A stretch of 64,000 nt of DNA, taken from Gallionella sp. Lineage in GTDB: Bacteria; Pseudomonadota; Gammaproteobacteria; Burkholderiales; Gallionellaceae. Of the stretch, positions 44,205 through 53,069 are shown one piece after another (position 1 is the stretch's first letter; each line of letters starts with the position of its first letter). The stretch covers positions 1 through 64,000 of the forward strand of contig JAUSMR010000058.1 of the NCBI GenBank assembly GCA_030645955.1, read 5' to 3'. Both the position numbers and the translations under genes were made by a program. Under the pieces are notes generated by a model. It ran no database searches, was not told the DNA's origin, and saw only the letters and a list, made by a program, of their open reading frames with translations.

Positions 44205-44303
44205 GCAACAGCACCAGACATGGCGATGGCAGGCGATACTCAACCAGAGCATCTGCCTGCGGTATTGAAATCGGTTGCAGATTGGATAAAGGCTTGCACA
44301 TAA
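44205..44303 (+). pseudogene. Diverged 3'-end fragment of an alaS gene
   Basis: The segment encodes APDMAMAGDTQPEHLPAVLK and continues SVADWIKACT-stop. It aligns with the end of the intact AlaS ([20 protein letters not shown] then [14 protein letters not shown]) at about 18 of 30 residues. It is out of frame with alaS and begins about 60 bases after its stop. It is a remnant of a second, diverged alaS 3' end and lies 12 bases before the response regulator start. Confidence 0.85.
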
Positions 44304-44315
44304 GGAGCGATACAA

Positions 44316-44780
44316 GTGAGCACAGGCCGTTATAACGTATTGCTGGTCGAGGACGATTTGCTGGCAACAGATTTGGCACCCCGCGCCGCGGTTGATTGTT
44401 GTCCGGAGATCAATTTGACCGTGGTGGGGAGCGGCGAAGCCGTGCTGGATTGGTTAAGCGGCAGTATCGCGAAAAAGGAACAAATGCCGCATATCATCCT
44501 GATGGATATGAAGCTGCCGAAGCTGGATGGCTTGGCGGTGTTGCGCAAGCTGCGGATGCATGCCGCCACGTGCGATATTCCGATCGTGGTGTTTTCCACA
44601 GAATATACTCAGGATGACGTGTTGATGAGTTATCAGGCCGGAGCGAATAGTTTTGTGGCCAAGCCGGCTGACCATGTGCAGTTCAGTGAGCTGTTCCGCG
44701 AGCAGCTGGCATACTGGATGGGCCCGCGCCAGCGCAAAATGCCTATCGCTGCGAAAGGTGATGCTGCGGGACGAATTTGA
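44316..44780 (+). CDS. Stand-alone response regulator (CheY-like)
   Basis: This 154-residue protein is a single receiver domain with Asp13/Asp14, phosphoacceptor Asp64 (LMDMKLPKLDG), Ser/Thr in VVFSTEY, and Lys117 (VAKPAD). There is a short basic C-terminal extension but no output domain. The GTG start has TAAGGAG upstream. It resembles the Rcp1-like or chemotaxis-type single-domain regulators. No histidine kinase is adjacent, as the nearest lies 6 kb away on the other strand, so its partner is unknown. Confidence 0.9.
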   Translation: MSTGRYNVLLVEDDLLATDLAPRAAVDCCPEINLTVVGSGEAVLDWLSGSIAKKEQMPHIILMDMKLPKLDGLAVLRKLRMHAATCDIPIVVFSTEYTQDDVLMSYQAGANSFVAKPADHVQFSELFREQLAYWMGPRQRKMPIAAKGDAAGRI

Positions 44781-44830
44781 CCGTTGCCGCCTTTGGGTTG
44801 TTTTTGTTGCTCAGGCCGCTGTTATTTGCG

Positions 44831-46402
44831 TTAGAACGGCAGTTGCAAATGCGGTGCAGACTGTTGGAATATTCTGCGGAAGTCGTTCTGAATGCGTTGC
44901 AATGCGTCCTCAGTATCTGCCTCAAAGCGCAACACGATCACCGGCGTGGTGTTGCTGGGACGCGCCAATCCAAATCCGTCGGCATATTCCACACGCAGCC
45001 CGTCCAGCGTGATGATCTCTTTTGCATCGGCAAATTTCGCGGTGCTTTGCAGTTGCGCCAGCAGCGTGTGGTTCTCGCCCTCGGCGGTATTAATGTGTAG
45101 CTCCGGTGTGCAGAACGCGTCCGGCAATGCGTTCAGCGTGGCGCTCGGGTTCGCTACCTTGCTCAGGATTTCCAGCAGGCGCGCTCCGCTGTATAGCCCG
45201 TCGTCAAAGCCATACCAGCGTTCCTTGAAGAACATATGGCCGCTCATCTCGCCGGCCAGCAGCGCGCCGGTTTCGCGCATCTTGGCCTTGACCAGGGAGT
45301 GCCCGGTCTTCCATAACGTCGGTTTACCGCCGTGTGATCGTATCCAGCCGAACAGGTTACGAGTGGACTTGACGTCAAAAATGATCTCCGCGCCGGGATT
45401 GCGGCTCAACACATCGGCAGCGAACAACATCAATTGACGATCCGGATAAATGATCTGGCCGTCTTTGGTAACCACACCGAGCCGGTCGCCATCGCCGTCG
45501 AACGCCAAACCCAGTTCGCTATCGCTGTCGCGCAGCGAGGCGATCAAGTCTTGCAGGTTTTCAGGTTGAGAGGGGTCAGGATGGTGGTTGGGGAAATGCC
45601 CGTCAACCTCGCAATACATTTCCTGCACGGTACAGCCGAGCCGGCGATACAGGTTCGCGACGTAAGCACCTGCCACCCCATTGCCGCAATCTACAGTGAT
45701 GTGCATTGGTCTGGCCAGCTTGATATCGGAGACGATGCGTGCGATGTACTCCGCGCTGATGTCGCGCTGCACATAACTGCCCGTTCCATGTGCCAGGTTG
45801 TTTTGTTCGATGCGCAAGCGTAATTTCTGAATAGTTTCGCCTGACAATGTTTCGCCAGCCAGCACCATTTTTAGCCCGTTGTAGTCCGGTGGATTGTGGC
45901 TGCCGGTCAGCATCACCGCGCAATTTGTCTGCAATTGATAAGCGGCGAAATACACCATAGGCGTGGGAACGCAACCGACATCGATCACGTTGATGCCGCT
46001 TTTTTGTATACCGCGCGCCAAGGCGGCGATGAGTTCCGGGCCGGACAATCTTCCATCGCGGCCAATAGCAATCGTGTGTTGTCCGCGTGCCGCTGCTTCC
46101 GAGCCGATGGCATGGCCGATGGCCTCCACCACTTCAGGCGTCAACGTCTTGCCGACGATGCCGCGAATGTCATAAGCCTTGAAGATTTCAGGAGCGAAAA
46201 ATTCGCGTAGCGATTCGTTTGCTCCCTCGCCCGCTGGAGTCAACAATTGTTTTTCTCGATCGCCTCCTCGCCCGCTTGCGGGATAACCAGCGACTTGGTC
46301 GCCGTCTTTTGGCGGCCTAGTCGAATGGCTAGTTGTTCCATCAGAGGATTGAGGAGAGGGCCCCGGGAGAGGGTTGGGGAGAGGGGGCAGGTTTTTCAGC
46401 AT
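44831..46402 (-). CDS. Phosphomannomutase/phosphoglucomutase with repeat-derived N-terminus
   Basis: This 523-residue protein of the AlgC family interconverts hexose 1- and 6-phosphates for LPS and exopolysaccharide precursors. The phosphoserine loop is TGSHNPPDYNG, the metal loop is FDGDGDRLG, the sugar loop is GEMSGHMFF, and the phosphate loop lies in RPSNTTPVIVLRFE. Homologues start near APEIFKAYDIRGIVG, here at about residue 69. The preceding 68 residues ([20 protein letters not shown] and so on) are encoded by a palindromic repeat. The ATG at 46402 overlaps the end of waaF by seven bases. A later non-ATG start near residue 62 is possible. Confidence 0.93.
   Translation of the reverse strand: MLKNLPPLPNPLPGPSPQSSDGTTSHSTRPPKDGDQVAGYPASGRGGDREKQLLTPAGEGANESLREFFAPEIFKAYDIRGIVGKTLTPEVVEAIGHAIGSEAAARGQHTIAIGRDGRLSGPELIAALARGIQKSGINVIDVGCVPTPMVYFAAYQLQTNCAVMLTGSHNPPDYNGLKMVLAGETLSGETIQKLRLRIEQNNLAHGTGSYVQRDISAEYIARIVSDIKLARPMHITVDCGNGVAGAYVANLYRRLGCTVQEMYCEVDGHFPNHHPDPSQPENLQDLIASLRDSDSELGLAFDGDGDRLGVVTKDGQIIYPDRQLMLFAADVLSRNPGAEIIFDVKSTRNLFGWIRSHGGKPTLWKTGHSLVKAKMRETGALLAGEMSGHMFFKERWYGFDDGLYSGARLLEILSKVANPSATLNALPDAFCTPELHINTAEGENHTLLAQLQSTAKFADAKEIITLDGLRVEYADGFGLARPSNTTPVIVLRFEADTEDALQRIQNDFRRIFQQSAPHLQLPF
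46197..46386 (+). repeat. Composite palindromic element, copy e (in the phosphomannomutase ORF)
   Basis: It starts with TTCGCGTAGCGATTCGTTTG, continues CCCGCTTGCGGGATAACCAGC...GGCCTAGTCGAATGGCTAG and GTTCCATCAGAGG, and ends with CCCTCTCCC-type hairpins near 46386. It is the same family as 5856-6031 and 10265-10500. Read on the minus strand it is open through its whole length and forms the N-terminus of the mutase. Confidence 0.9.
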
Positions 46403-47451
46403 GGCTTATTTTTCATAGAAAGAAGAGGTGTTAATTTATTCCAGACCATGTCCGGGGTAAGCTGAGTCATGCAGTTGAAATGCCCGAGCGGGCATTCGCG
46501 TTTGAAGCACGGGCTGCACTCGATGTCGAGCTTGATGACCTGTGCCTGCGCGGATAGCGGCGGGGTGAACTGCGGACTGCTGGAGCCGAACAGCGCCAGC
46601 ATCGGCCGGTCCAGCGCGGCGGCCAGGTGCATCAGGCCGGAGTCGTTGCTGATGACCAGTCGCGCACACGCCAGCAGCGCGAGGGCATCGCCCAGATCGG
46701 TGCTGCCGCACAGGTTGATGCAGTTGCCGCCGGCAAGCCGGTTGATTTCATCCGCTACCGGCTGGTCCTTGGCGGAACCGATCAGCCATACCGCATAGCC
46801 GTGTTGCCGCAGGCGTTGTGCGATGTCCGCATAATAGGCCGCTGGCCAGCGCTTGGCGGGGCCGTACTCGGCGCCAGGACAGAATACCGCGACGGGTTGG
46901 TCCAGCGTCAGGCGGGTGCCCGGACATAAGTTTTTCGTATTCAGCTTGTGCAGGGTGGCGTCGCGTTGTGCTTCAGCTATCGTCAGTTTTGGATTTGCCA
47001 GGGGACGGGGAATTTTGCCTTGCGCATCCTCGGCGAGTTGCGCAAAGCGTTCCACCATCAGCGGCAGGACGGTTTTGTCGAGTTTGCGCTTATCGTTGAG
47101 CAGAACATGGCGCGCTTCGCCGGTAAAGCCGGTACGCAGCGGGATGTGCGCAAAAAAAGGCACAAGCGCGGACTTCCACGAGTTGGGCAGCACGATGGCC
47201 TGATCGTAGCGCGCGGCGCGCAGTTGTTTACCGAGCCGGTAGCGTGCCACCAGTTGCAGTGCACCGTGCGGGAACGGGTTAATGATGACTTCATGCACCT
47301 CCGGCATGGCGCGCAACAGCGCGGCAGTCCACGGTGGGGAGTACACGTCGATGAGGTAAGCGGGATAGCGTTGCCTGAGGCGCATCAGCATCGGCTGCAT
47401 CAGCATGCAGTCGCCTACCCAGCTGGGGCCGATAATCAGAATTTTGCGCAT
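46396..47451 (-). CDS. waaF: ADP-heptose--LPS heptosyltransferase II
   Basis: This 351-residue GT-B glycosyltransferase adds the second heptose to the LPS inner core. The start MRKILIIGPSWVGDCMLMQPM and the ADP-heptose motifs CPGAEYGPAKRWP, ISNDSGLMHLAAAL and GSSSPQFTPPL are typical. An extra piece, NTKNLCPGTRLTLDQ, precedes the CPGAEYGPAKRW motif; part of it is encoded by a 28-bp repeat shared with acnA. The ATG at 47451 is chosen because the longer open frame lacks homology. The phosphomannomutase gene overlaps its end and the zinc-finger gene is upstream. Confidence 0.95.
   Translation of the reverse strand: MRKILIIGPSWVGDCMLMQPMLMRLRQRYPAYLIDVYSPPWTAALLRAMPEVHEVIINPFPHGALQLVARYRLGKQLRAARYDQAIVLPNSWKSALVPFFAHIPLRTGFTGEARHVLLNDKRKLDKTVLPLMVERFAQLAEDAQGKIPRPLANPKLTIAEAQRDATLHKLNTKNLCPGTRLTLDQPVAVFCPGAEYGPAKRWPAAYYADIAQRLRQHGYAVWLIGSAKDQPVADEINRLAGGNCINLCGSTDLGDALALLACARLVISNDSGLMHLAAALDRPMLALFGSSSPQFTPPLSAQAQVIKLDIECSPCFKRECPLGHFNCMTQLTPDMVWNKLTPLLSMKNKPC
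46913..46940 (-). repeat. 28-bp coding repeat in waaF
   Basis: CGGGTGCCCGGACATAAG followed by TTTTTCGTAT matches 30869-30896 in acnA with one difference and is translated in the same frame (TKNLCPGTR). Confidence 0.8.
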
Positions 47452-47534
47452 TGTGGTTTTGGGCAGCTGTAGCGCGCGTTTCACGCACCATGGTGCGCAC
47501 ACTGCACCCTGCGTGAAGCGAAGCGTGCATTGAG

Positions 47535-47735
47535 TTAGTGGTGTGCTTTAGGCAGTTCGCCCTTAAACCGGTACAGCGTGCCGCAATACGGGCAACGTGC
47601 TTCGCCACCATGATTGAGCGGGATCATGACTTTCGGGTGGGCATTCCACAAACTCATGTTCGGCATCGGGCAGGACAACGGCAGGTCGTGCGCGGTGACT
47701 TCGATATAACGCTGGGTGATGTCTTGTTTGCCCAT
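47535..47735 (-). CDS. Zinc-finger CHCC-domain protein
   Basis: This 66-residue protein has the zf-CHCC pattern: Cys in LSCPMP, His in NHGG, and CPYC near the C-terminus. The domain is related to the NDUFS6 subunit of mitochondrial complex I. In Betaproteobacteria such a gene is commonly found between ilvE and waaF, as here. Its cellular role is not known. AAGGAG precedes the ATG at 47735. ilvE ends ten bases upstream. Confidence 0.85.
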   Translation of the reverse strand: MGKQDITQRYIEVTAHDLPLSCPMPNMSLWNAHPKVMIPLNHGGEARCPYCGTLYRFKGELPKAHH

Positions 47736-47745
47736 GATGTGCTCC

Positions 47746-48666
47746 TTAAACGTAATCCAGCCAGCCGTTGTGCTGCGGATGCTTGCCTGCCACGCAATCA
47801 AAGAACGCCTGTTGCAGCCTGGTGGTAATCGGGCCGCGCGTACCGCTGCCGATGGTGCGGTGATCGAGTTCGCGGATCGGCGTCACTTCGGCGGCCGTGC
47901 CGGTGAAGAAGGCTTCATCGGCACAATAAACCTCATCGCGGGTGATGCGCTTCTCGATCACCTCGATACCCATTTCTTTTGCCAGAGTAAAGATGGCATC
48001 GCGGGTGATGCCTTCGAGGCAGGAGGTCAGGTCCGGTGTGTACAGTTTGCCCTTCTTGACGATGAAAATGTTTTCGCCGGCGCCTTCCGCAACGTAGCCG
48101 TCCACATCCAGCAACAGAGCTTCGTCGTAGTGGTCATTGTCGGCTTCCTGATGCGCCAGTATCGAATTGGTATAAGTCGTCACCGATTTGGCGCGGCACA
48201 TGTTCACATTGACGTGATGGCGGGTGAAGCTCGAAGTCTTGACGCGGATGCCTTTTTGCATGCCGTCGTCACCAAGATACGCGCCCCATGGCCAGGCGGC
48301 AATCGCGACATGGGTGGAAAGCGTTTTGGCGGCAATACCCATCGCTTCGGAACCGTAAAAACAAATCGGGCGGATGTAACAGGATTCCAGCTTGTTGGCG
48401 CGCACCACTTCGCGCTGTGCTTCCAGGATGGTCGCCTTGTCGTAGGGCATCTTCATCTGGAAGATATGCGCGGAGTTGAACAGCCTGTCGGTGTGTTCCT
48501 GTAAACGGAAGATTGCCGTGCCTTTCTCGGCCTTGTATGCGCGCAAGCCCTCAAATACGCCCATGCCGTAATGCAGGGTGTGGGTCAGCACGTGGGTAGT
48601 GGCATCGCGCCAAGGCACAAGCTTGCCGTTATACCAGATAAAACCGTCGCGGTCGGACATCGACAT
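47746..48666 (-). CDS. ilvE: Branched-chain amino acid aminotransferase
   Basis: This 306-residue PLP enzyme catalyses the last step of valine, leucine and isoleucine synthesis. The start [16 protein letters not shown], the motif [14 protein letters not shown], the catalytic lysine in [15 protein letters not shown], and [13 protein letters not shown] with GITRDAI are diagnostic of class IV IlvE. AAAGGA lies upstream of the ATG. It is the first gene of the ilvE-zinc finger-waaF-phosphomannomutase string. Confidence 0.97.
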   Translation of the reverse strand: MSMSDRDGFIWYNGKLVPWRDATTHVLTHTLHYGMGVFEGLRAYKAEKGTAIFRLQEHTDRLFNSAHIFQMKMPYDKATILEAQREVVRANKLESCYIRPICFYGSEAMGIAAKTLSTHVAIAAWPWGAYLGDDGMQKGIRVKTSSFTRHHVNVNMCRAKSVTTYTNSILAHQEADNDHYDEALLLDVDGYVAEGAGENIFIVKKGKLYTPDLTSCLEGITRDAIFTLAKEMGIEVIEKRITRDEVYCADEAFFTGTAAEVTPIRELDHRTIGSGTRGPITTRLQQAFFDCVAGKHPQHNGWLDYV

Positions 48667-48874
48667 AATGGGGGTCCTTTGAGGGTGATCAATTGCAAAA
48701 CGCGGATTCTAACTTTTTCCGGTCGATTTATGAAGAAGTAGCGTTAAATTATCTGGCACATTCGACGTATTTATTTAGGGCTAATTTTATGGCTAATTCA
48801 AGTATGATACCAACTTAACGTTTAAAATATAACTAGTAGATTAATTCTTAACGATACTTATTGAAAGTTAAAAA

Positions 48875-50190
48875 ATGATCGAACATCTCGAAGTTGCCGA
48901 AGAAACGACATACAAGCAAGAGGATAAATTACGAAGGGATTTGCTGATCTTTGCCTGCGCCTTCATGAATCTGGCGGTGGTGTTGTGGCTGGCGATTTAC
49001 TGGTTTATGGGATTGCATTTTCCAGCCAATGTCCCCCTGCTCTACCAGTTGATTTCGGTCGCGTCGTTGGTGCATTATCTGAAAACCAAAAAGTTTGAAA
49101 CATTCCGCTTTGTACAGCTGTGTTTATTCCTGTTTGCCCCGTTTATCATGCAATGGAGCATCGGCACGCTGTCACTTCCAGCGGAGTGATGCTCTGGGCG
49201 CTGCTCGCGCCGATTGGCGCGCTGGTGGTTTCAGGCTGGCGCGATTCCATCCCATGGTTTATCGCTTACATCGCGATGACAGTGATATCCGGACTCTTCG
49301 ATTACTATCTTGCTGCTGGCGGCGAAGCAGGAGTGTCGATGAAAACCATCGGTGTCTTCTTCGCGCTCAACTTTGGCGCAATGTCTTCCATTATTTATTT
49401 TTTGGTGCGTCACTTTGTCCTGGAGATGGACAGGATCAAGAACCAACTCGATCAGCAGCATCAATTATTGGCCGAAGAGCAAAAAAAATCCGAGCGCGTG
49501 CTGCTTAACGTGTTACCAAACAGTATTGCGCAACGTCTGAAAAATAATACCGGTTTAATCGCGGATGGACATGCGGATGTGACGGTAATGTTTGCTGACC
49601 TGGTGAATTTCACGCAGCTGACTGAATCGCTCTCCCCTGAGCAAATGGTAGGTTTGTTGAATACCATCTTTTCGGGTTTTGATGAATTATGCGAGAAATA
49701 TGGCGTGGAAAAGATCAAGACGATAGGTGATGCCTATATGGTGGTGGGTGGGTTAAATCACGGTAAAGATAATTACACCAGTGACATTGCAGACCTGGCT
49801 TTGGAAATGCGCCAATTTGTGAATAATTATTCGGATATGTCCAAATTCAAGTTGGGTATACACACCGGTATTGCCACCGGACCAGTGGTTGCCGGTGTGA
49901 TTGGTACCAAACGTTTCATCTACGATTTGTGGGGTGACACGGTGAACGTTGCCAGCCGTTTAACCGATGAGGCGGTGCAGGATGTGATCCAGGTGGACAG
50001 GGCGACCTACAACCGGATTCGGCATGACTACGCCTTTGAACCGCCCGCTACGGTACATATCAAAGGTAAAGGCGAGATGGTCATGTACCGCCTCACCGGG
50101 CGACTGGGTGATGACACGCATCAATTCAGCTCCTCAGGAAGCCCCCGTGCTACTCCACATCCGAGCGTTTCAGAGCAGTCCTCCCCTTAA
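48875..50190 (+). pseudogene. Adenylate/guanylate cyclase, frameshifted
   Basis: Two overlapping frames together encode one cyclase. The first (48875-49189) gives the N-terminus and membrane helices up to FAPFIMQWSIGTL. The second (from about 49172) continues TSSGVMLWALLAPIGALVVSG, more helices, a linker coiled coil, and the class III catalytic domain. Restoring one T near 49172 would give GTLFTSSGVM and join them. The catalytic part is complete: metal Asp in MFADLVNFT and GDAYMVVGG, Lys in KIKTIGDAYM, and the adenine-type Asp in YDLWGDTVNVASRL. It is either a real frameshift or a sequence error. Confidence 0.85.
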
Positions 50191-50344
50191 TTTTCTGCGC
50201 GGGCAAAAGCTGCCCTAACTCAGCCGAATTTTAGTTCCGGCCAACCTGAAGGTTACCCTGCACTGAAACTTCGTTTTGCGGGGTTCCGCTAGCGGCTTGC
50301 CTGCATGACTCTCTCCGCTTCAATACTTAAAATCTGACAAACTG

Positions 50345-52369
50345 CTAGGCAGTACCCTCCAGCACTTCCATTAAGCCGCTGTACAACTCGCTGGGCGAGA
50401 CGGGCTTGTGCAGTAGCGGTATGCCGCTGGCCTGCGCCTCGCGCAGCCGCTCTGGCGCTGTGTCACCGGTAATCAGCAGGGCCGGTAAAGAGCTCCCCAG
50501 CAGCGCGCGCAAGGCAGCAATGGCTTCTGCTCCGGTGCGTTGCTCGCGCAGGCGGTAATCGCTGACTATCACGTCCGGTGCATGAGTGCGCGCCATTGCC
50601 AGTGCATCTTCAATGGACTCAGCCGCCTCGCATTCACAGCCCCAATTGCGCAGCAGATGGAGCATTGCCGCGCGCACGGCTTCATCGTCGTCAATCACCA
50701 GTATGCGTGCGTTGAGCGCCCCTGTATTGCCGCGTGCCGCAACAGGTCCCTTGATAGGCAAGGCCGCAGTAGCGATTGGCAATGCCAGCCTGAACACGCT
50801 GCCACACAGCGGCGTGGAAGCTAATGACAAGCCATGATCCAGCGTGCGAGCCAATCCGTCTGAAATCGCCAGCCCCAGACCCAGTCCTTTGCGGGTATCG
50901 CGCTCAGGATTACCCAGTTGGTGGAATTCATGAAACACCTCCTGCTGGTGCGCTGGCTCGATGCCGATGCCGGTGTCCCACACTTCCAGCACAGCCTGGT
51001 TGCCGCGCTGCCGGCACGCCACCAGCACGCCGCCGTGTTCGGTATAGCGAATCGCGTTTGATACCAGGTTGCGCAGGATTAACTCCACCAACATCGGGTC
51101 GGACTGCGCCGCCAGAGGGGTTTCTCGCGATCGGTACACCAAACCCTTTGCATCGGCCTGCGGTGCAAATTCGTTTTCTATCTTGTTGAACAATGGTTGC
51201 AATAAAAATGATTGCACTTGCGGCTTGACTACGCCTGCTTCGATGCGTGAAAAATCCAGCAGCGTATTGAGCATCTCTCCGGAAGCTTCCGAAGCGGCGC
51301 GTGCGCAGGAAAGTAGCTCGTGCTGGTCCGCGGTAAGTTCAGTGCGCGAGAGCACACCCAAAAACAAGCCTTGTGCGTGAATCGGCTGACGCAAATCATG
51401 GCTGGCTGCAGCAAGAAATTTGGATTTGGCCTTATTGGCACGCTCAGCCTCGTGCTGCGCAGCCTCGGCTAACTGCTTGGCTTGCATCACTTGGATAGTG
51501 CGTTCTTCTATCAGATGCTGGAGGTTGGCGCTTTCTTGTTGCAGCTTTGCCGCCATCTTGTTTATGCCGTGCGCCAGGATGTCCAGTTCTGCTACACGGC
51601 TGGACTCCGCAACGCGTGTTTCAAGATTGCCTTGTCCTATTTTCTGTACGGCATTACTCAGCAAACTGACCGGGTAAGTGATGTGGTGAGTGGTAAGATG
51701 AACCGCATAAAGGATTAATGCCAGGAAGATCGCAGTTGCCGTAATCGTGGACCAAAGCATCTTCGACTTGAGCTGCTTTGTACGTGCCAGGCTCATTTCT
51801 ATAATGACCGTCCCCACTTGCCCGCCAGGCAATATGGTTTCGTATTCACCCATCAATGCTTCATCAAGCAATACTTTTTCCGGAACGATATGCTGGTATA
51901 TCAACAAGCTCTCACCGTTGTTTTGGATTGTGGCGGGAGAATTATCAAGCTCCCTGATGTGCAACGCTTGCGTTTGGTTGCCCTGATTGGCATGCGTTAG
52001 CCCGGCTTGGCTCGGATAGTTTGATGTCGCCAGTTTTATATCGGCTAGCGCATTTTTTGCTGCACCGGAAAATTCGCCTGACTCAATCAAGTTCTGTGAT
52101 GCTGCATTCAGAATCATCAACCCGCGCACATCCGGTTGTTGCAGGACGATACCTGCAATTTTTTGCATGAACGGTTGATTGTTGGAAATCACGCCGTATT
52201 CGCTACTGGAACCAAACTGACTCGTGATGAGTTTTCCACGTTCCAGAAGACTTCGATCAAGTTCGGAAAAATGGTTGCGAAGAAAAAAGAATTCCATGCA
52301 GATTGCCAAAACAATCAATGGAAAGAGCGTTATCCATGAAACATATTGGCGAATGCTATACCGCTTCAT
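50345..52369 (-). CDS. Hybrid sensor histidine kinase
   Basis: This 674-residue membrane kinase has two membrane helices (about 11-30 and 203-225) around a periplasmic sensor region, a HAMP domain (225-285), a coiled coil, HisKA with phospho-acceptor His324 (ASHDLRQP), HATPase_c (NLVSNAIRYTEHGGV, WDTGIGIEPAHQ, KGLGLGLAI), and a C-terminal receiver domain (ILVIDDDEAVRA, VIVSDYRLREQ, LLHKPVS). The His box with SHDLRQPIHAQGLFL places it in the HPK class often linked to LuxR-type regulators. The regulator gene lies 22 bases upstream on the same strand. The signal is unknown. Confidence 0.95.
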   Translation of the reverse strand: MKRYSIRQYVSWITLFPLIVLAICMEFFFLRNHFSELDRSLLERGKLITSQFGSSSEYGVISNNQPFMQKIAGIVLQQPDVRGLMILNAASQNLIESGEFSGAAKNALADIKLATSNYPSQAGLTHANQGNQTQALHIRELDNSPATIQNNGESLLIYQHIVPEKVLLDEALMGEYETILPGGQVGTVIIEMSLARTKQLKSKMLWSTITATAIFLALILYAVHLTTHHITYPVSLLSNAVQKIGQGNLETRVAESSRVAELDILAHGINKMAAKLQQESANLQHLIEERTIQVMQAKQLAEAAQHEAERANKAKSKFLAAASHDLRQPIHAQGLFLGVLSRTELTADQHELLSCARAASEASGEMLNTLLDFSRIEAGVVKPQVQSFLLQPLFNKIENEFAPQADAKGLVYRSRETPLAAQSDPMLVELILRNLVSNAIRYTEHGGVLVACRQRGNQAVLEVWDTGIGIEPAHQQEVFHEFHQLGNPERDTRKGLGLGLAISDGLARTLDHGLSLASTPLCGSVFRLALPIATAALPIKGPVAARGNTGALNARILVIDDDEAVRAAMLHLLRNWGCECEAAESIEDALAMARTHAPDVIVSDYRLREQRTGAEAIAALRALLGSSLPALLITGDTAPERLREAQASGIPLLHKPVSPSELYSGLMEVLEGTA

Positions 52370-52391
52370 GGAGCTTCATTCTTCGCGCATC

Positions 52392-52991
52392 TCAGCCAAT
52401 CAAACCTCGGCTGCGCGCAGCAAATACCGCCTCAGAGCGGCTTGATACCTGCAGAAAACCAAAAATACCCTGCACGTGCACCCGCACGGTATTTTCAGAG
52501 AGCATCAGCCGCCGCGCGATCAGTTTATTTGTCATGCCCTGGCACAGCAGATCAAGCACCTCGCACTGGCGTGGTGTCAGGCGAAATAGTGGTGTACCCC
52601 CCACTCCCAATGTCGCAGTAAACTGCCCGCGCAAAATAAGGTTTATTGTCGCAACGATTTTGTCTGCGGTATCCGCCTTTGAAACGAAGCCTGCAGCACC
52701 CCGCTCAAGCGCCAGGTCCACGGTTTCCGGATCGTTCTGTGAAGACAGCATCAGCACAGGCACCAGCGGCCATTTTTTTCTTAACAGCGTGATACCTTCC
52801 ACCCCGTTCAGGCCGGGTAACCTGATGTCCAGCACTATTACATCAAGCATATCCGCTGTGCCACGCATCGCCTCGTCTATCGAGCCTGCCTCAAAAATCT
52901 CTGCGTTCGGCATGCTTGCGTTAAGTGCCGCGCGCAGTCCGGAGCGGTACAGATCATGGTCGTCAATTATCAAAATGTGTGTGGCTGTCAT
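52392..52991 (-). CDS. LuxR/NarL-family response regulator
   Basis: This 199-residue protein has an N-terminal receiver domain with Asp10-Asp11, Asp55 (VLDIRLPG) and Lys in VSKADT, followed by a LuxR-type helix-turn-helix (LTPRQCEVLDLLCQGMTNKL, LSENTVRVHVQGIF). It would bind DNA when phosphorylated by the adjacent hybrid kinase. The ATG at 52991 gives MTATHILIIDDHD; an upstream ATG at 53027 is possible. The targets are unknown. Confidence 0.93.
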   Translation of the reverse strand: MTATHILIIDDHDLYRSGLRAALNASMPNAEIFEAGSIDEAMRGTADMLDVIVLDIRLPGLNGVEGITLLRKKWPLVPVLMLSSQNDPETVDLALERGAAGFVSKADTADKIVATINLILRGQFTATLGVGGTPLFRLTPRQCEVLDLLCQGMTNKLIARRLMLSENTVRVHVQGIFGFLQVSSRSEAVFAARSRGLIG

Positions 52992-53069
52992 GGCATATAT
53001 TAAATACGTTTGGCGCTGGCTGCGCAAGCGTTTGCGTCCATCTATTGATGATTTACGTAATCAAGCGCC

